A stretch of DNA of 64,000 nt, taken from positions 1 through 64,000 of the forward strand of contig NZ_PDYG01000123.1 of the NCBI RefSeq assembly GCF_002735305.1, read 5' to 3'. Both the position numbers and the translations under genes were made by a program. This DNA is from Agathobacter ruminis (GTDB taxonomy: Bacteria; Bacillota; Clostridia; Lachnospirales; Lachnospiraceae). Positions 44,865-54,132 of the stretch are shown here, one piece after another. Within the stretch, counting starts at the first letter, position 1. Every line of letters starts with the position of its first letter. Below the pieces are notes generated by a model. The model did no database searches, was not told where the DNA came from, and saw nothing but the letters and a program-made list of their open reading frames with translations.

Positions 44865-46292
44865 ATGGTAGTACAGCACAACATGCAGGCAGTGAATGCC
44901 AACAGAATGTTAAACATCACAACAGGCGCACAGTCAAAGTCAACTGAGAAGTTATCTTCTGGTTACAGAATCAATAGAGCAGCGGATGACGCAGCAGGAC
45001 TTGCTATTTCTGAAAAGATGAGAAAGCAGCTCCGCGGACTTGATCAGGCATCTACCAACGCAGAGGACGGTGTATCTGCAGTACAGACAGCTGAAGGTGC
45101 TTTGAACGAAGTACAGGCAATGCTTCAGCGTATGAACGAGTTGGCAGTACAGGCAGCAAATGGAACAAACTCAGAATCAGATCGTGATGCGATTCAGAGC
45201 GAAATTAATCAGTTAACAACAGAAATCGATCGTGTTGCTGAGACAACCAAATTCAATGAGACCATGTTATTGAAGGGTGCAAACGGAACCAAGACTGTTC
45301 ACCTTCAGGGTCATGATGCAGGTGTTGTCGGAACAGACAGTGCTTATATCTCATTCGTAGATGGACCGGAAAAGGCAACACTTACCGTTAAACTTGAAAC
45401 AGGAAAGACTGTAACCGTAGCTGGTCAGCAGTACAATATCAAGATGTCTGACAGTGGTGTCAGCGCAGCAGACTCTCTGTCTCATGTACAAAGCCAGATT
45501 TCAGGCGGAACTCTTGATAAAGTTACCATCGGTGGAACCACTTATACCAAGATTAAAAACCCGACTGCAGATAACCCAGCAGAGGTATATGATGCAGGAA
45601 CCGGATCAACTTATCAGTTTGCTGAATTGGCAGAAATGGTTAGCGCCGGAACAAAGGTTGCACTTGGCGAAATTACAGATACCAACAAGCCGGTTACTGT
45701 ATGGGCATATGATGACAAGCAGCATACATTGACAGCTGAACAAGTAGCTGAAAAGATCAGAACTGCACTTGTACAGGCAAACAACATTGGTGCAGATGAA
45801 TTCTCCACCACAGATGAAGCAGAACATGATGATGATCAGAACTGGACTTTCACCATCAACAAGGGATCAGTAAATGTAGCAAATGATCTTTCATTCAACT
45901 TACATGTTGGTTCTGATGCAGATATGTCCAACAAGATTACTGTAAACCTCAAGGCTATGAGCGCTGCAGGTCTTGGAATCAAGGGACTGAATGTATCAGA
46001 TGATTCCGGTACAGCTGCTACCTATGCAATCGATGCAATCGCAGACGCACTTGGAACAGTATCTGCTCAGAGATCTGCACTCGGTGCAATCCAGAACAGA
46101 TTAGAGCATACAATCGATAACTTGGATAACGTAGTAGAGAATACCACAGCTGCTGAATCTCGTATCCGCGATACAGATATGGCAGAAGAAATGGTTACCT
46201 ACAGCAAGAACAACATCCTTGCACAGGCAGGACAGTCAATGCTTGCACAGGCAAACCAGTCAACACAGGGCGTTCTTTCCTTACTCCAGTAA
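44865..46292 (+). CDS. fliC: flagellin 3
   Basis: A 475-residue flagellin with conserved D0/D1 ends like flagellins 1 and 2 (MVVQHNMQAVNANRML ... QSTQGVLSLLQ) but a clearly more diverged middle (about 150-365). It has its own sigma-28 promoter and terminator and keeps CAAGGAGG at the Shine-Dalgarno. It may be a minor filament component, or be made at a different time because its leader lacks the upstream CsrA hairpin. Confidence 0.97.
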   Translation: MVVQHNMQAVNANRMLNITTGAQSKSTEKLSSGYRINRAADDAAGLAISEKMRKQLRGLDQASTNAEDGVSAVQTAEGALNEVQAMLQRMNELAVQAANGTNSESDRDAIQSEINQLTTEIDRVAETTKFNETMLLKGANGTKTVHLQGHDAGVVGTDSAYISFVDGPEKATLTVKLETGKTVTVAGQQYNIKMSDSGVSAADSLSHVQSQISGGTLDKVTIGGTTYTKIKNPTADNPAEVYDAGTGSTYQFAELAEMVSAGTKVALGEITDTNKPVTVWAYDDKQHTLTAEQVAEKIRTALVQANNIGADEFSTTDEAEHDDDQNWTFTINKGSVNVANDLSFNLHVGSDADMSNKITVNLKAMSAAGLGIKGLNVSDDSGTAATYAIDAIADALGTVSAQRSALGAIQNRLEHTIDNLDNVVENTTAAESRIRDTDMAEEMVTYSKNNILAQAGQSMLAQANQSTQGVLSLLQ

Positions 46293-46316
46293 TCAGAAAT
46301 TACAACCTTCAAAACA

Positions 46317-46349
46317 AAAACCGGATGGAATTTTCCATCCGGTTTTTTT
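46317..46349 (+). terminator. terminator after flagellin 3
   Basis: Stem AACCGGATGGA / TCCATCCGGTT followed by a run of T. Confidence 0.92.
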
Positions 46350-46431
46350 ATAAGGACAGAGATACTTTGAAAATGGGGTGGAATATAGTAGAATAAAAAG
46401 ATAAAGAAATGAGATACAGGAGGATGAAAAG

Positions 46432-46869
46432 ATGACCTTAGAGAATTTGCAGAAAGAGATGATTGCAGCTATGAAGGCAAAGGATAAGCCGAGAAAAGAA
46501 AGCATTTCAGTGCTGGTTTCGGCTGCAAAGAAGGCTGCCATTGATAGCGGTGAGCGTGAGAATCCATCGGAAGAATTGGTGAATTCTGCGATTTTGAAGG
46601 AAGTAAAGAGCGTTAAGGAACAGATTGATACCTGCCCGGCAGACCGCACGGAACTGCTGGAGGAATATCGCGCACGCCTTGCTGTATTTGAAGAATTTGC
46701 ACCAAAGATGCTTTCAGCAGAAGAAGTGGAAGCAATTTTAACAGAAAAGTTTGCCGATGTATTGGCAACAAAGAATAAGGGAAATATCATGAAGCATGTC
46801 ATGCCTGAATTAAAAGGCAAAGCAGACGGAAAAGTGATTAATCAGGTCGTGGCAAAATTATGCCAGTAG
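46432..46869 (+). CDS. yqeY: GatB/YqeY domain protein
   Basis: A 145-residue protein of the YqeY family, which matches the C-terminal tail domain of GatB. The pattern (REERISVL-type start, KEVKSVKEQID, FAPKMLSAEEVEAIL, and the end with MKHVMPELKGKADGKVINQVV) is clear. It is thought to bind tRNA and aid amidation, but its cellular role is unsettled. It starts behind AGGAGG and precedes the glycosyltransferase by 23 bases. Confidence 0.92.
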   Translation: MTLENLQKEMIAAMKAKDKPRKESISVLVSAAKKAAIDSGERENPSEELVNSAILKEVKSVKEQIDTCPADRTELLEEYRARLAVFEEFAPKMLSAEEVEAILTEKFADVLATKNKGNIMKHVMPELKGKADGKVINQVVAKLCQ

Positions 46870-46892
46870 GATTGTGTTAAAGGAAGAAACAG

Positions 46893-48941
46893 ATGCACGG
46901 GAAGAAACAGATTCTGCTCACGATATCGGTGATGGCATCGAATCGCAAAGAGACAACTGAAAAATGTTTTCAATCGCTGACCAGATTGCGGGAAGAGGTA
47001 CCGTGCGAGCTGATCGTAACTGACACCGGATGTGATGCGCAGATGCGCAGAATGGTGGATTCGTATGCGGATAAAGTGATTGAGTTTACCTGGTGTAATG
47101 ATTTTGCGAAAGCCAGACAGGTCAGCCTCGATGCCGCACAGGGCGAGTGGTATCTGTATCTGGATGACGATGAATGGTTCATTGATACGGATGAGCTGAT
47201 CGAATTTTTTAAAGGAGATGGGCACAAAAAGTCTGAATTTGCGACCTATATTCAGCGGAATTACCATGACTGGGACGGCACGGAATACAGTGACGCATGG
47301 GTTGGCCGCATGATTAAAGTGGAGCCGGGTGTGCACTTTGAAGATAAGATTCATGAGCATTTGGAACCGATTGAAGGCAAGAATATTGCTGCGATTGCAT
47401 CCATTGTGGAGCATTATGGCTACATTCACAAGAGCCCGGAAGAGGAGCGGCAGCATTATGAGCGCAATACATCCCTTTTGCTTGAAATGATTCAGGACGA
47501 TCCGCAAAATCTGCGCCCGCGCGGACTGCTGATGCAGGAATATCATGCTGCAAAAGAATATGACAGACTGCTCCGTTGTGCACAGGAAGGGCAGGAACTG
47601 ACACGCGAAAAGCTGCTTGCCAATCCGGATCATGCGTCGGAATACGGTGTGAATCTGACCGGATTTTATGCAGGAGAACTGATTGCGAATACGGCAACCG
47701 GACAGTTTGAAGCAGTCATCAAAGTGGCTGAGGAGATGATGAAGGATCCGCTCGTGACCCACAGTGGACGCGCATATGCCGCACTGTATGCGGCGCATGC
47801 ATATGTGCAGACAAAGGCATATGCAAAAGCATGTGAAATGGTACAAATCTATCGAGAGCAGGATGCTTATCTGAATCAGAACCCGGCACTCAAATTCATC
47901 GAATCCTCATCGGTTTTTGTCGGAAAAGCATTTGATCAGTCGAGCCGGCAACGCATTTATTCGATTGCCCTGATCGCGGAATTAAAGCAGAATGACTGCA
48001 CACATCTGGCGGAGTACAGCCGTCATCTCGGCTGGGAACAACACAGCTTATATATCTACGAAGGCCTGCTGGATACCATCGGGGAAGCGATGGCAAGACC
48101 GCTGGATCCGGTAAAAGATTCCAAAACGGCAGACATCTGGAAGCAGGCACTTACGACTTATTTTGAGAACGCATATATCTGGGACAAATTATCGGATCTG
48201 GTGATGCTCTATGATGCGTCTGAAGATCATGACGAACTGCCGCTACTGGAGAAGCTTGCGCTGGTAGACCGGTATGACTGGATTTTGTCCTATGCAAAAA
48301 TGAGGACCATTGACGGTCATCAATTGGAAAAATATTTTTTGTCCATGCCGCCGGAAGTCTGGCAAAAGGAGCTGGAGGCACATTTGCAGCATCGCGGCTG
48401 GCTGGCAGTGGCACAGATGAAGGAATATTTTGCACAGATTAAGAGCTGCGAGGACCCAAGATATGATTATCTGGATCTGTTTGTACAGGAACTGACTGTG
48501 CGATATGGGCTCGAGCGCCTGACCATCGAGGAACAAAAGCAGCAGTTTCTGGCATATGCGCATGCACTCGAAGCGCGCATTGCGACAAAAATCCCGATGC
48601 AGTTGCCTTCGATTGAGCTTGCAAAGCATCTGATTTGCGCATTTGAGACGGCAGATCATATGGATCATGTCAAGGAATTGCATCATGTGGCGGTGGAATA
48701 TCCGGATTTTGCCCCAAGTATCCGCGTATTTCTGGTGCGTGAAGAGGCCGAAGAAAATGACAGGAAGCGTGAGGCCCGCGCTGAGATGGAAGCATTGAAA
48801 GCACAGATCCTTGCCACGGCGGAACAGCTGCTTGCGCAGGGACAAAAGGAGCAGGCAAAAGCGATTTTGTCACAGTTGCAGATGACGACAAAAAATGACC
48901 TGGAAGTGGCAGAGATGTTGCTTCGTGCAAATATGTTATGA
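46893..48941 (+). CDS. family 2 glycosyltransferase with long helical-repeat tail
   Basis: A 682-residue protein. The N-terminal GT-A domain (about 7-215) has the start ISVMASNRKETTEKC and the metal site YLYLDDDEWF (88-96). The rest (about 215-682) is made of helical, TPR-like repeats ending in a coiled stretch. This fusion type occurs in flagellin- and surface-glycan loci of Clostridia, often in several copies. It stands right after the flagellins and overlaps the next gene by 4 bases (ATGA), so it may modify flagellin. Target and sugar are not known. Confidence 0.85.
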   Translation: MHGKKQILLTISVMASNRKETTEKCFQSLTRLREEVPCELIVTDTGCDAQMRRMVDSYADKVIEFTWCNDFAKARQVSLDAAQGEWYLYLDDDEWFIDTDELIEFFKGDGHKKSEFATYIQRNYHDWDGTEYSDAWVGRMIKVEPGVHFEDKIHEHLEPIEGKNIAAIASIVEHYGYIHKSPEEERQHYERNTSLLLEMIQDDPQNLRPRGLLMQEYHAAKEYDRLLRCAQEGQELTREKLLANPDHASEYGVNLTGFYAGELIANTATGQFEAVIKVAEEMMKDPLVTHSGRAYAALYAAHAYVQTKAYAKACEMVQIYREQDAYLNQNPALKFIESSSVFVGKAFDQSSRQRIYSIALIAELKQNDCTHLAEYSRHLGWEQHSLYIYEGLLDTIGEAMARPLDPVKDSKTADIWKQALTTYFENAYIWDKLSDLVMLYDASEDHDELPLLEKLALVDRYDWILSYAKMRTIDGHQLEKYFLSMPPEVWQKELEAHLQHRGWLAVAQMKEYFAQIKSCEDPRYDYLDLFVQELTVRYGLERLTIEEQKQQFLAYAHALEARIATKIPMQLPSIELAKHLICAFETADHMDHVKELHHVAVEYPDFAPSIRVFLVREEAEENDRKREARAEMEALKAQILATAEQLLAQGQKEQAKAILSQLQMTTKNDLEVAEMLLRANML

Positions 48942-50281
48942 GTAAAACAGTACGAAAACAATTATTGAATTCAATAGAATGGATGAATCGTGCAGCACTG
49001 CAGATCGCGGAGGTCGGTGAGACAAAAAGGCCTTATTTTCTGCAGGCATTACAGGAGCATGCAGTTGCGCTTGGCACACGAATCGAGGCACTTAAGGGTC
49101 TGGACACACAGTCTGTCCCGGTGCTCGAAGAGATTTGCGAAGCAATTTACGAGACATCGATGGCGGATGCGCAGTCCTGTGGGGATGCAATCGCACATTT
49201 GTTGGCGCTGATTACCAATTTGCGCGAGGTTTTCGCGGAGGAATTTCCGGATTTGACGGAGGTCGTTTTTTTGCCTTACAATCTGGCAATGTGGGACAGT
49301 CTCGAAAGCGTATGGCGCAAATATGCGTCGGATCCGCAGGTGGAATGCCATGTGATTCCAATCCCCTATTATGAGAAGGATCCACAGGGAAATTATAAAG
49401 ATGTTCATTATGACGGACCGGATTATCCGAAGGATGTGCCGGTGGAGGATTACCGCGAATATGATCTGCGATTGCATCATCCGGATATGATTTTTATCCA
49501 CAATCCATATGATCAGTGCAATCATGTCACGACGGTTCCGACGGAATATTTTTCCTGCTATATCAAAGATTACACTGAGAAGTTGATCTACATTCCATAC
49601 TTTGTGCTCAATGAGATTGATCCGCAGAACCAGAAAGCAATCGATGGCATGAAGCATTTTTGCTACACGCCGGGAACGATTTTTGCGGATGAAGTCTGGC
49701 TGCAATCCGAGAATATGCGCCAGATTTATATCAAAGAGTATGCGATTGCCGCAGTGATGCATGGAAGAGAAATCAATCCGCAGGAACTGTATCGACGCTT
49801 TGTCGCGTACGGTTCACCAAAATATGACAAACTGTTTGAGGCCAGGGAGCGTGCCTTGCGGGATGAACTGGAGATTCCGGATGACTGGAAGCCGGTTTTG
49901 TATCGCGAAGACGGGACGAAGCGCAAGACGGTGCTCTATAATATTTCTTTGTCGGCTATGCTTCAGCATTCGGACAAAATGCTCGACAAGATTCGGCGCG
50001 TTTTACAGACATTTTATGAGAATCGAGAGGATATTGCCCTTTTGTGGCGGCCGCATCCGCTTTATCTGCAGACGATTGAATCCATGCAGCCGGAGCTTCG
50101 GGACGGTTATCTGCAAATCGTGAACCGGTATCGGGAAGAGAAATGGGGCATCTACGATGAATCCGCAGAACTCGACCGCGCGCTGGTGGTTGCCGATGCC
50201 TATTACGGGGATCAGAGCAGTCTGGTCGCGCTTTGCAAAGAACTTAAGATTCCGATTATGCTCGAAGATATAGAAGTCTAA
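48938..50281 (+). CDS. CDP-glycerol glycerophosphotransferase-like protein
   Basis: A 447-residue soluble protein. The C-terminal part (about 205-447) has the GT-B features of the TagB/TagF superfamily, including YGSPKYDKLFEA, a WRPHPL segment (about 369-374) and YYGDQSSL (about 425-432; the usual TD-x-SS is here GDQSS). The N-terminal 130 residues are helical and unusual. It may add a polyol-phosphate or related unit. It is translationally coupled to the glycosyltransferase. Confidence 0.82.
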   Translation: MSKTVRKQLLNSIEWMNRAALQIAEVGETKRPYFLQALQEHAVALGTRIEALKGLDTQSVPVLEEICEAIYETSMADAQSCGDAIAHLLALITNLREVFAEEFPDLTEVVFLPYNLAMWDSLESVWRKYASDPQVECHVIPIPYYEKDPQGNYKDVHYDGPDYPKDVPVEDYREYDLRLHHPDMIFIHNPYDQCNHVTTVPTEYFSCYIKDYTEKLIYIPYFVLNEIDPQNQKAIDGMKHFCYTPGTIFADEVWLQSENMRQIYIKEYAIAAVMHGREINPQELYRRFVAYGSPKYDKLFEARERALRDELEIPDDWKPVLYREDGTKRKTVLYNISLSAMLQHSDKMLDKIRRVLQTFYENREDIALLWRPHPLYLQTIESMQPELRDGYLQIVNRYREEKWGIYDESAELDRALVVADAYYGDQSSLVALCKELKIPIMLEDIEV

Positions 50282-50299
50282 AAATGGAAGGAGACCAAT

Positions 50300-50962
50300 A
50301 TGGAGTTCGAATTGACTGCGTCAATGATGTGCGCTGACTTTGGACATTTGGAAAAAGAAATACGGGACCTGGAGGCGGCGGGAATCGATTCGTTTCACAT
50401 TGATATCATGGACGGCCGTTATGTGCCAAACTTTGCCATGTCCTTAAACGACCTGCGCTATATTCGTTCTGCCACGGACAAGCCATTGGATGTACATTTG
50501 ATGATTGAACATCCGAATACGCATATCGATCTGTTTTTGCGCAGCCTGCGCCATGGGGATACGGTCTATATTCATCCGGAAGCGGAATATCATCCGTCGA
50601 CGACGCTGCAATCCATTATCAATGCCGGACTGACACCGGGAATTGCAATTAATCCGGGCACCAGTGTGGAGACGGTCATGGAGATGCTGCGGATAGTCGA
50701 TCGCGTACTGGTTATGTCGGTGAATCCGGGAAATGCGGGACAGATGTATCTGCCATATGTCGGACAAAAGGTCGAACACCTGATTCGTCTCAAGGAGGAA
50801 ATGGGATTTAAACTTTACTGGGACGGCGCCTGCAGTGCAGATAAGATTCTGGAATTTGCACCAAAAGGTGTGGACGGATTTGTCCTCGGTACGACGGTGC
50901 TGTTCGGAAAAGGCCGTCCGTATGCGGATATTTTGCGGGATGTGCATGCATTAAATATTTAA
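50300..50962 (+). CDS. ribulose/allulose-phosphate 3-epimerase family protein
   Basis: A 220-residue TIM barrel. The conserved HIDIMDGRYVPNF (about 33-45), LDVHLMI (63-69), MSVNPG (about 141-146), DGACS and GTTVLFGKG (about 193-201) segments carry the catalytic Asp residues and phosphate site. It looks nearer to the AlsE (D-allulose-6-phosphate) branch than to housekeeping Rpe. Lying 18 bases after the transferase, it may supply a pentulose or hexulose phosphate for the modification made by these neighbours. Confidence 0.82.
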   Translation: MEFELTASMMCADFGHLEKEIRDLEAAGIDSFHIDIMDGRYVPNFAMSLNDLRYIRSATDKPLDVHLMIEHPNTHIDLFLRSLRHGDTVYIHPEAEYHPSTTLQSIINAGLTPGIAINPGTSVETVMEMLRIVDRVLVMSVNPGNAGQMYLPYVGQKVEHLIRLKEEMGFKLYWDGACSADKILEFAPKGVDGFVLGTTVLFGKGRPYADILRDVHALNI

Positions 50963-50969
50963 AAGGATG

Positions 50970-50998
50970 TTGACACTGACGGCAAAAAAATATATAAT
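50970..50998 (+). promoter_or_regulatory. sigma-A promoter of the tyrosine T-box operon
   Basis: TTGACA (50970-50975), 17-base spacer, TATAAT (50993-50998); both hexamers are consensus. Confidence 0.92.
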
Positions 50999-51017
50999 TG
51001 CAAACAAATTTAACATG

Positions 51018-51302
51018 TGAAAGGCTATGAAAGGAACAAGTACCTTTATTGTGAAACAAACAGAAAGTTGCCGGTTGATGAGAGGCGCGTGGGAAGCATA
51101 TTGGGAATACATCCCGGAGCTGTGCACCAAATATCCGAGAGGATTAGTAGGCTGCAACGCAGTGGCGCGCGTGATCAACGCCAGAGTATCATAGATTGGC
51201 TATGGCACTTGCTGAGGTATTTCGTGTGAGCGAAATACAAAATAAGGTGGTAACGCGAGTAATGCCCCCTCGTCCTTATAATACAGGATGAGGGGGCTTT
51301 TT
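51018..51302 (+). promoter_or_regulatory. T-box riboswitch, tyrosine type
   Basis: The specifier region reads GAATAC (51105-51110) in GGGAATACATCCCGGAGC; TAC is a tyrosine codon. The T-box sequence AAGGTGGTAACGCG lies at 51244-51257, followed by the terminator GCCCCCTCGTCCT / AGGATGAGGGGGC and TTTTT (51264-51302). Uncharged tRNA-Tyr should turn on the aldolase-like gene and tyrS. Confidence 0.93.
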
Positions 51303-51321
51303 ATATTAAGAAAGGGATACT

Positions 51322-52296
51322 ATGAAAGAACTGTCAAACTTAATGAACTTCCGTCCGGACATTCGCGTGGTCGATGCAACACTTCGAGATGGCGGATTGG
51401 TAAACGATTTCTTTTTCACCGACGAATTTGTGCGTGAGCTGTACAAGACGAACGGCAAAGCCGGTGTGGATTACATGGAATTCGGTTACAAAGCCGACAA
51501 AGAAATGTTTGATGTGGATAAGTTCGGCAAGTGGAAATTTTGCAACGATGATGACATTTATGAGATTGTCGGTGACAAGGAAAACGGCGTAAAAGTAGCT
51601 GTCATGGCTGATGTCGGCAGATGTAATTTCCGCGAGGATATTCGCCCGCGTTCCGACAGCCCGATTGATCTGGTGCGTGTAGCCTGCTATGTACATCAGA
51701 TTCCGGCAGCAGTGGAGATCATCGAAGATGCAAAAGCAAAGGGATACGAAGTCAGCTGTAATATTATGGCACTGTCCAACTGCCAGGAATCCGATATCCG
51801 CGTAGCGCTGGATATCATCGGCAAATCACCGGCAGATGTGATTTATTTGGTGGACAGTTTCGGTGCATTTTATCCGGAATCGCTTGCCCGTGTTTGCAGT
51901 GTCTATGAAGAATTTGCAACCAAATTCAACAAGAAGCTCGGCATCCATGCACACAACAACCAGCAACTCGCATTCGCCAATACGATTGAAGCGGTTGGAG
52001 ACGGTGTGGATTATCTCGATGCAACCTACGGCGGAATGGGAAGAGGCGCAGGCAACTGTCAGATGGAATTGTTGCTTGGCTTCCTCAAGAATCCGAAGTA
52101 TCGTGAGATTGAAAGTTTCAAATTCATTGAAAAATATATTGTTCCGCTGCGCGAATCCGGTGTGGTCTGGGGATATGATCTGCAATATCTGATGACAGGA
52201 CTGCTCAACCAGCATCCGCGCACAGCGATTGCATTTACAAAAGAAAAAAGAACCGATTATGCAGAATTCTACAAGGAACTGACACTCCTGGATTAA
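51322..52296 (+). CDS. DRE-TIM metallolyase / HMGL-like aldolase family protein
   Basis: A 324-residue protein with the family start VVDATLRDGGLVNDF (the DxTLRDG metal/catalytic motif, about 17-31) and the metal-binding HAHNNQQLA (about 211-219), plus GGMGRGAGN (about 238-246). These place it in the DRE-TIM group with 4-hydroxy-2-oxovalerate aldolase and isopropylmalate synthase. It is too short for a synthase with regulatory domain. The substrate is unknown. It is the first gene under a tyrosine-sensing T-box, ahead of tyrS, which suggests a role tied to tyrosine or aromatic metabolism. Start ATG 51322 behind AAAGG. Confidence 0.85.
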   Translation: MKELSNLMNFRPDIRVVDATLRDGGLVNDFFFTDEFVRELYKTNGKAGVDYMEFGYKADKEMFDVDKFGKWKFCNDDDIYEIVGDKENGVKVAVMADVGRCNFREDIRPRSDSPIDLVRVACYVHQIPAAVEIIEDAKAKGYEVSCNIMALSNCQESDIRVALDIIGKSPADVIYLVDSFGAFYPESLARVCSVYEEFATKFNKKLGIHAHNNQQLAFANTIEAVGDGVDYLDATYGGMGRGAGNCQMELLLGFLKNPKYREIESFKFIEKYIVPLRESGVVWGYDLQYLMTGLLNQHPRTAIAFTKEKRTDYAEFYKELTLLD

Positions 52297-52333
52297 TCGG
52301 TTGAAAATATAAAAGGTATAAGGAGACGCAACT

Positions 52334-53557
52334 ATGCAAATTTATGAAGAGTTAGTAGAAAGAGGATTGATCGCTCAGGTGACGGATGAGGCCGAGATCA
52401 GAGAGATGGTCAACAACGGAAAGGCTGTTTTTTACATTGGATTCGATCCGACAGCGGATTCTCTTCATGTAGGACATTTTATGGCACTTTGTCTGATGAA
52501 GAGACTGCAGATGGCCGGAAACAAGCCGGTAGTTCTAATCGGTGGAGGTACCGCGCAGATCGGTGATCCATCCGGCAGATCTGACATGCGCCAGATGATG
52601 ACCACAGAGACGATCAATCATAATGTGGAATGTTTCAAGAAGCAGATGAGCAAATTCATCGACTTCTCAGATGACAAGGCAATTCTGGTCAACAATGCAG
52701 ACTGGATTATGGATTTGAATTATGTGGATGTACTCCGCGAAATCGGACCGCATTTTTCCGTAAACCGTATGTTGACAGCAGAATGCTACAAGCAGCGTAT
52801 GGAGAAGGGACTTTCCTTCCTCGAGTTCAACTACATGATTATGCAGTCCTTTGACTTCTATACATTATTCCAGAAATACGGCTGCAATATGCAGTTCGGA
52901 GGAGACGACCAGTGGTCCAACATGCTCGGCGGAACCGAATTGATTCGTCGTAAGCTTGGAAAGGATGCATATGCCATGACTATCAATCTGCTTCTGAATT
53001 CGGAAGGCAAGAAGATGGGCAAGACACAGTCCGGTGCAGTATGGCTTGATCCAAACAAGACTTCACCGTTCGAGTTCTTCCAGTACTGGAGAAATGTATC
53101 GGATGCCGATGTCCTCAAATGCATCCGCATGCTGACCTTCCTCCCGCTTGAGGAAATCAACAAGATGGACAGCTGGGAAGGCGCACAGCTCAACGAAGCA
53201 AAAGAAATTCTTGCATTCGAGCTGACCAAACTCGTACACAGTGAGGAAGAGGCAGTCAAGGCAAGAGAAGCCAGCCATGCACTGTTCGCAGGCGGCGGAA
53301 ACCTTGCTGACATGCCGACCGTAACACTCGCCGATGAAGATTTTGCAGACGGCTCCATCGACATTTTATCCGTTCTGGTAAAATCCGGCTTATGCGAATC
53401 CCGCGCAGATGCACGCCGCAATGTACAGCAGGGCGGTGTATCGGTTGCCGACGAAAAAGTCACCGATATCGCAACACGCTATGAGCGCAGCGCATTTGAA
53501 GGCGACGGCCTTCTCGTAAAGCGCGGCAAGAAAAAATTCGCACGCGTCCAAATCTAA
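52334..53557 (+). CDS. tyrS: tyrosyl-tRNA synthetase
   Basis: A 407-residue class I synthetase of TyrRS type. HIGH motif as HVGH (45-48), KMSKS as KKMGKT (about 225-230), a tyrosine-binding pocket with QFGGDDQWSN, and a C-terminal S4 domain (about 340-407) for tRNA binding. It is in the operon controlled by the tyrosine T-box, 37 bases after the aldolase-like gene. Behind AAGGAGACG. Confidence 0.97.
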   Translation: MQIYEELVERGLIAQVTDEAEIREMVNNGKAVFYIGFDPTADSLHVGHFMALCLMKRLQMAGNKPVVLIGGGTAQIGDPSGRSDMRQMMTTETINHNVECFKKQMSKFIDFSDDKAILVNNADWIMDLNYVDVLREIGPHFSVNRMLTAECYKQRMEKGLSFLEFNYMIMQSFDFYTLFQKYGCNMQFGGDDQWSNMLGGTELIRRKLGKDAYAMTINLLLNSEGKKMGKTQSGAVWLDPNKTSPFEFFQYWRNVSDADVLKCIRMLTFLPLEEINKMDSWEGAQLNEAKEILAFELTKLVHSEEEAVKAREASHALFAGGGNLADMPTVTLADEDFADGSIDILSVLVKSGLCESRADARRNVQQGGVSVADEKVTDIATRYERSAFEGDGLLVKRGKKKFARVQI

Positions 53558-53570
53558 TCCCCAAACATCG

Positions 53571-53599
53571 CGAAGCAGGCACTGCCTGCTTCGTTTTTT
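53571..53599 (+). terminator. terminator after tyrS
   Basis: Stem CGAAGCAGGC / GCCTGCTTCG followed by TTTTTT. Confidence 0.93.
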
Positions 53600-53995
53600 G
53601 TCGCACCCCCCTTTCACCCGGCTCCCTCGGCTCCTCCGCCACCGCTGCCCACCCTTTCTCAGCCCTCCCTCATACACGGCGCCCAAGACATGATTCTCTG
53701 CAAAGCTGTACGCATCACTTCTTCGAATGAGGTTGTTCTTTCAACTATTTGCACTTCTCCTGCACAGTCTTTTCCACGCAAACACCCAATATTCCTGATC
53801 ACTTTCCTGTCCCATATAGACCGGTAGAGGAACATCGTTGGGAACGCGCTTAGTAAAACAGAAGCCGCTTTAAGCGTACGGCTTTGGAGAATCTAAGCTT
53901 TCGCGCCTAGCGTGTCCAGCGTGGGTGGCACACGGAAGGGTAGGCAGGGAATATGGGATATAACCAGGATGTATGGAACAGTTGTGTTTGATTAC
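53600..53995. other. 396-base intergenic stretch of unknown nature
   Basis: No gene recognised. 53606-53685 is very C-rich on the plus strand. On the minus strand two overlapping frames stay open (53890-53659 and 53869-53741), and a plus-strand frame 53690-53830 is open as well, which is more than expected by chance and suggests a conserved non-coding element or a decayed gene. An inverted repeat AAGCCG / CGGCTT lies at 53862-53885. It could be a structured RNA or a repeat element; I cannot say which. Confidence 0.4.
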
Positions 53996-54024
53996 TTGAT
54001 GGATTTTGCATAAAATGGTATTAT
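53996..54024 (+). promoter_or_regulatory. promoter of citrate synthase inside a palindrome
   Basis: TTGATG (53996-54001), 17-base spacer, TATTAT (54019-54024). A perfect inverted repeat, TTTTGCATAA (54004-54013) and TTATGCAAAA (54026-54035), brackets the -10 and likely the start point, which marks it as an operator. Confidence 0.7.
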
Positions 54025-54132
54025 ATTATGCAAAACAATGTGTTAACAAATGGTGAAATAAGAGTTTTTAAATTGATTTTGCAATTTCGAAGAGAAAGAA
54101 TTGCAAAAATCGGACGATTGAAGGGATTTCCT

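Noticed and set aside
39518-46292. Tandem repeats or CRISPR-like array
   Set aside because: The repetition is three whole flagellin paralogues, not short spaced repeats; no CRISPR array was seen anywhere in the window.
53390-53686. Minus-strand frame of 98 codons rich in Arg and Gly
   Set aside because: Antisense to the 3' end of tyrS and its terminator, low complexity, no ribosome site.
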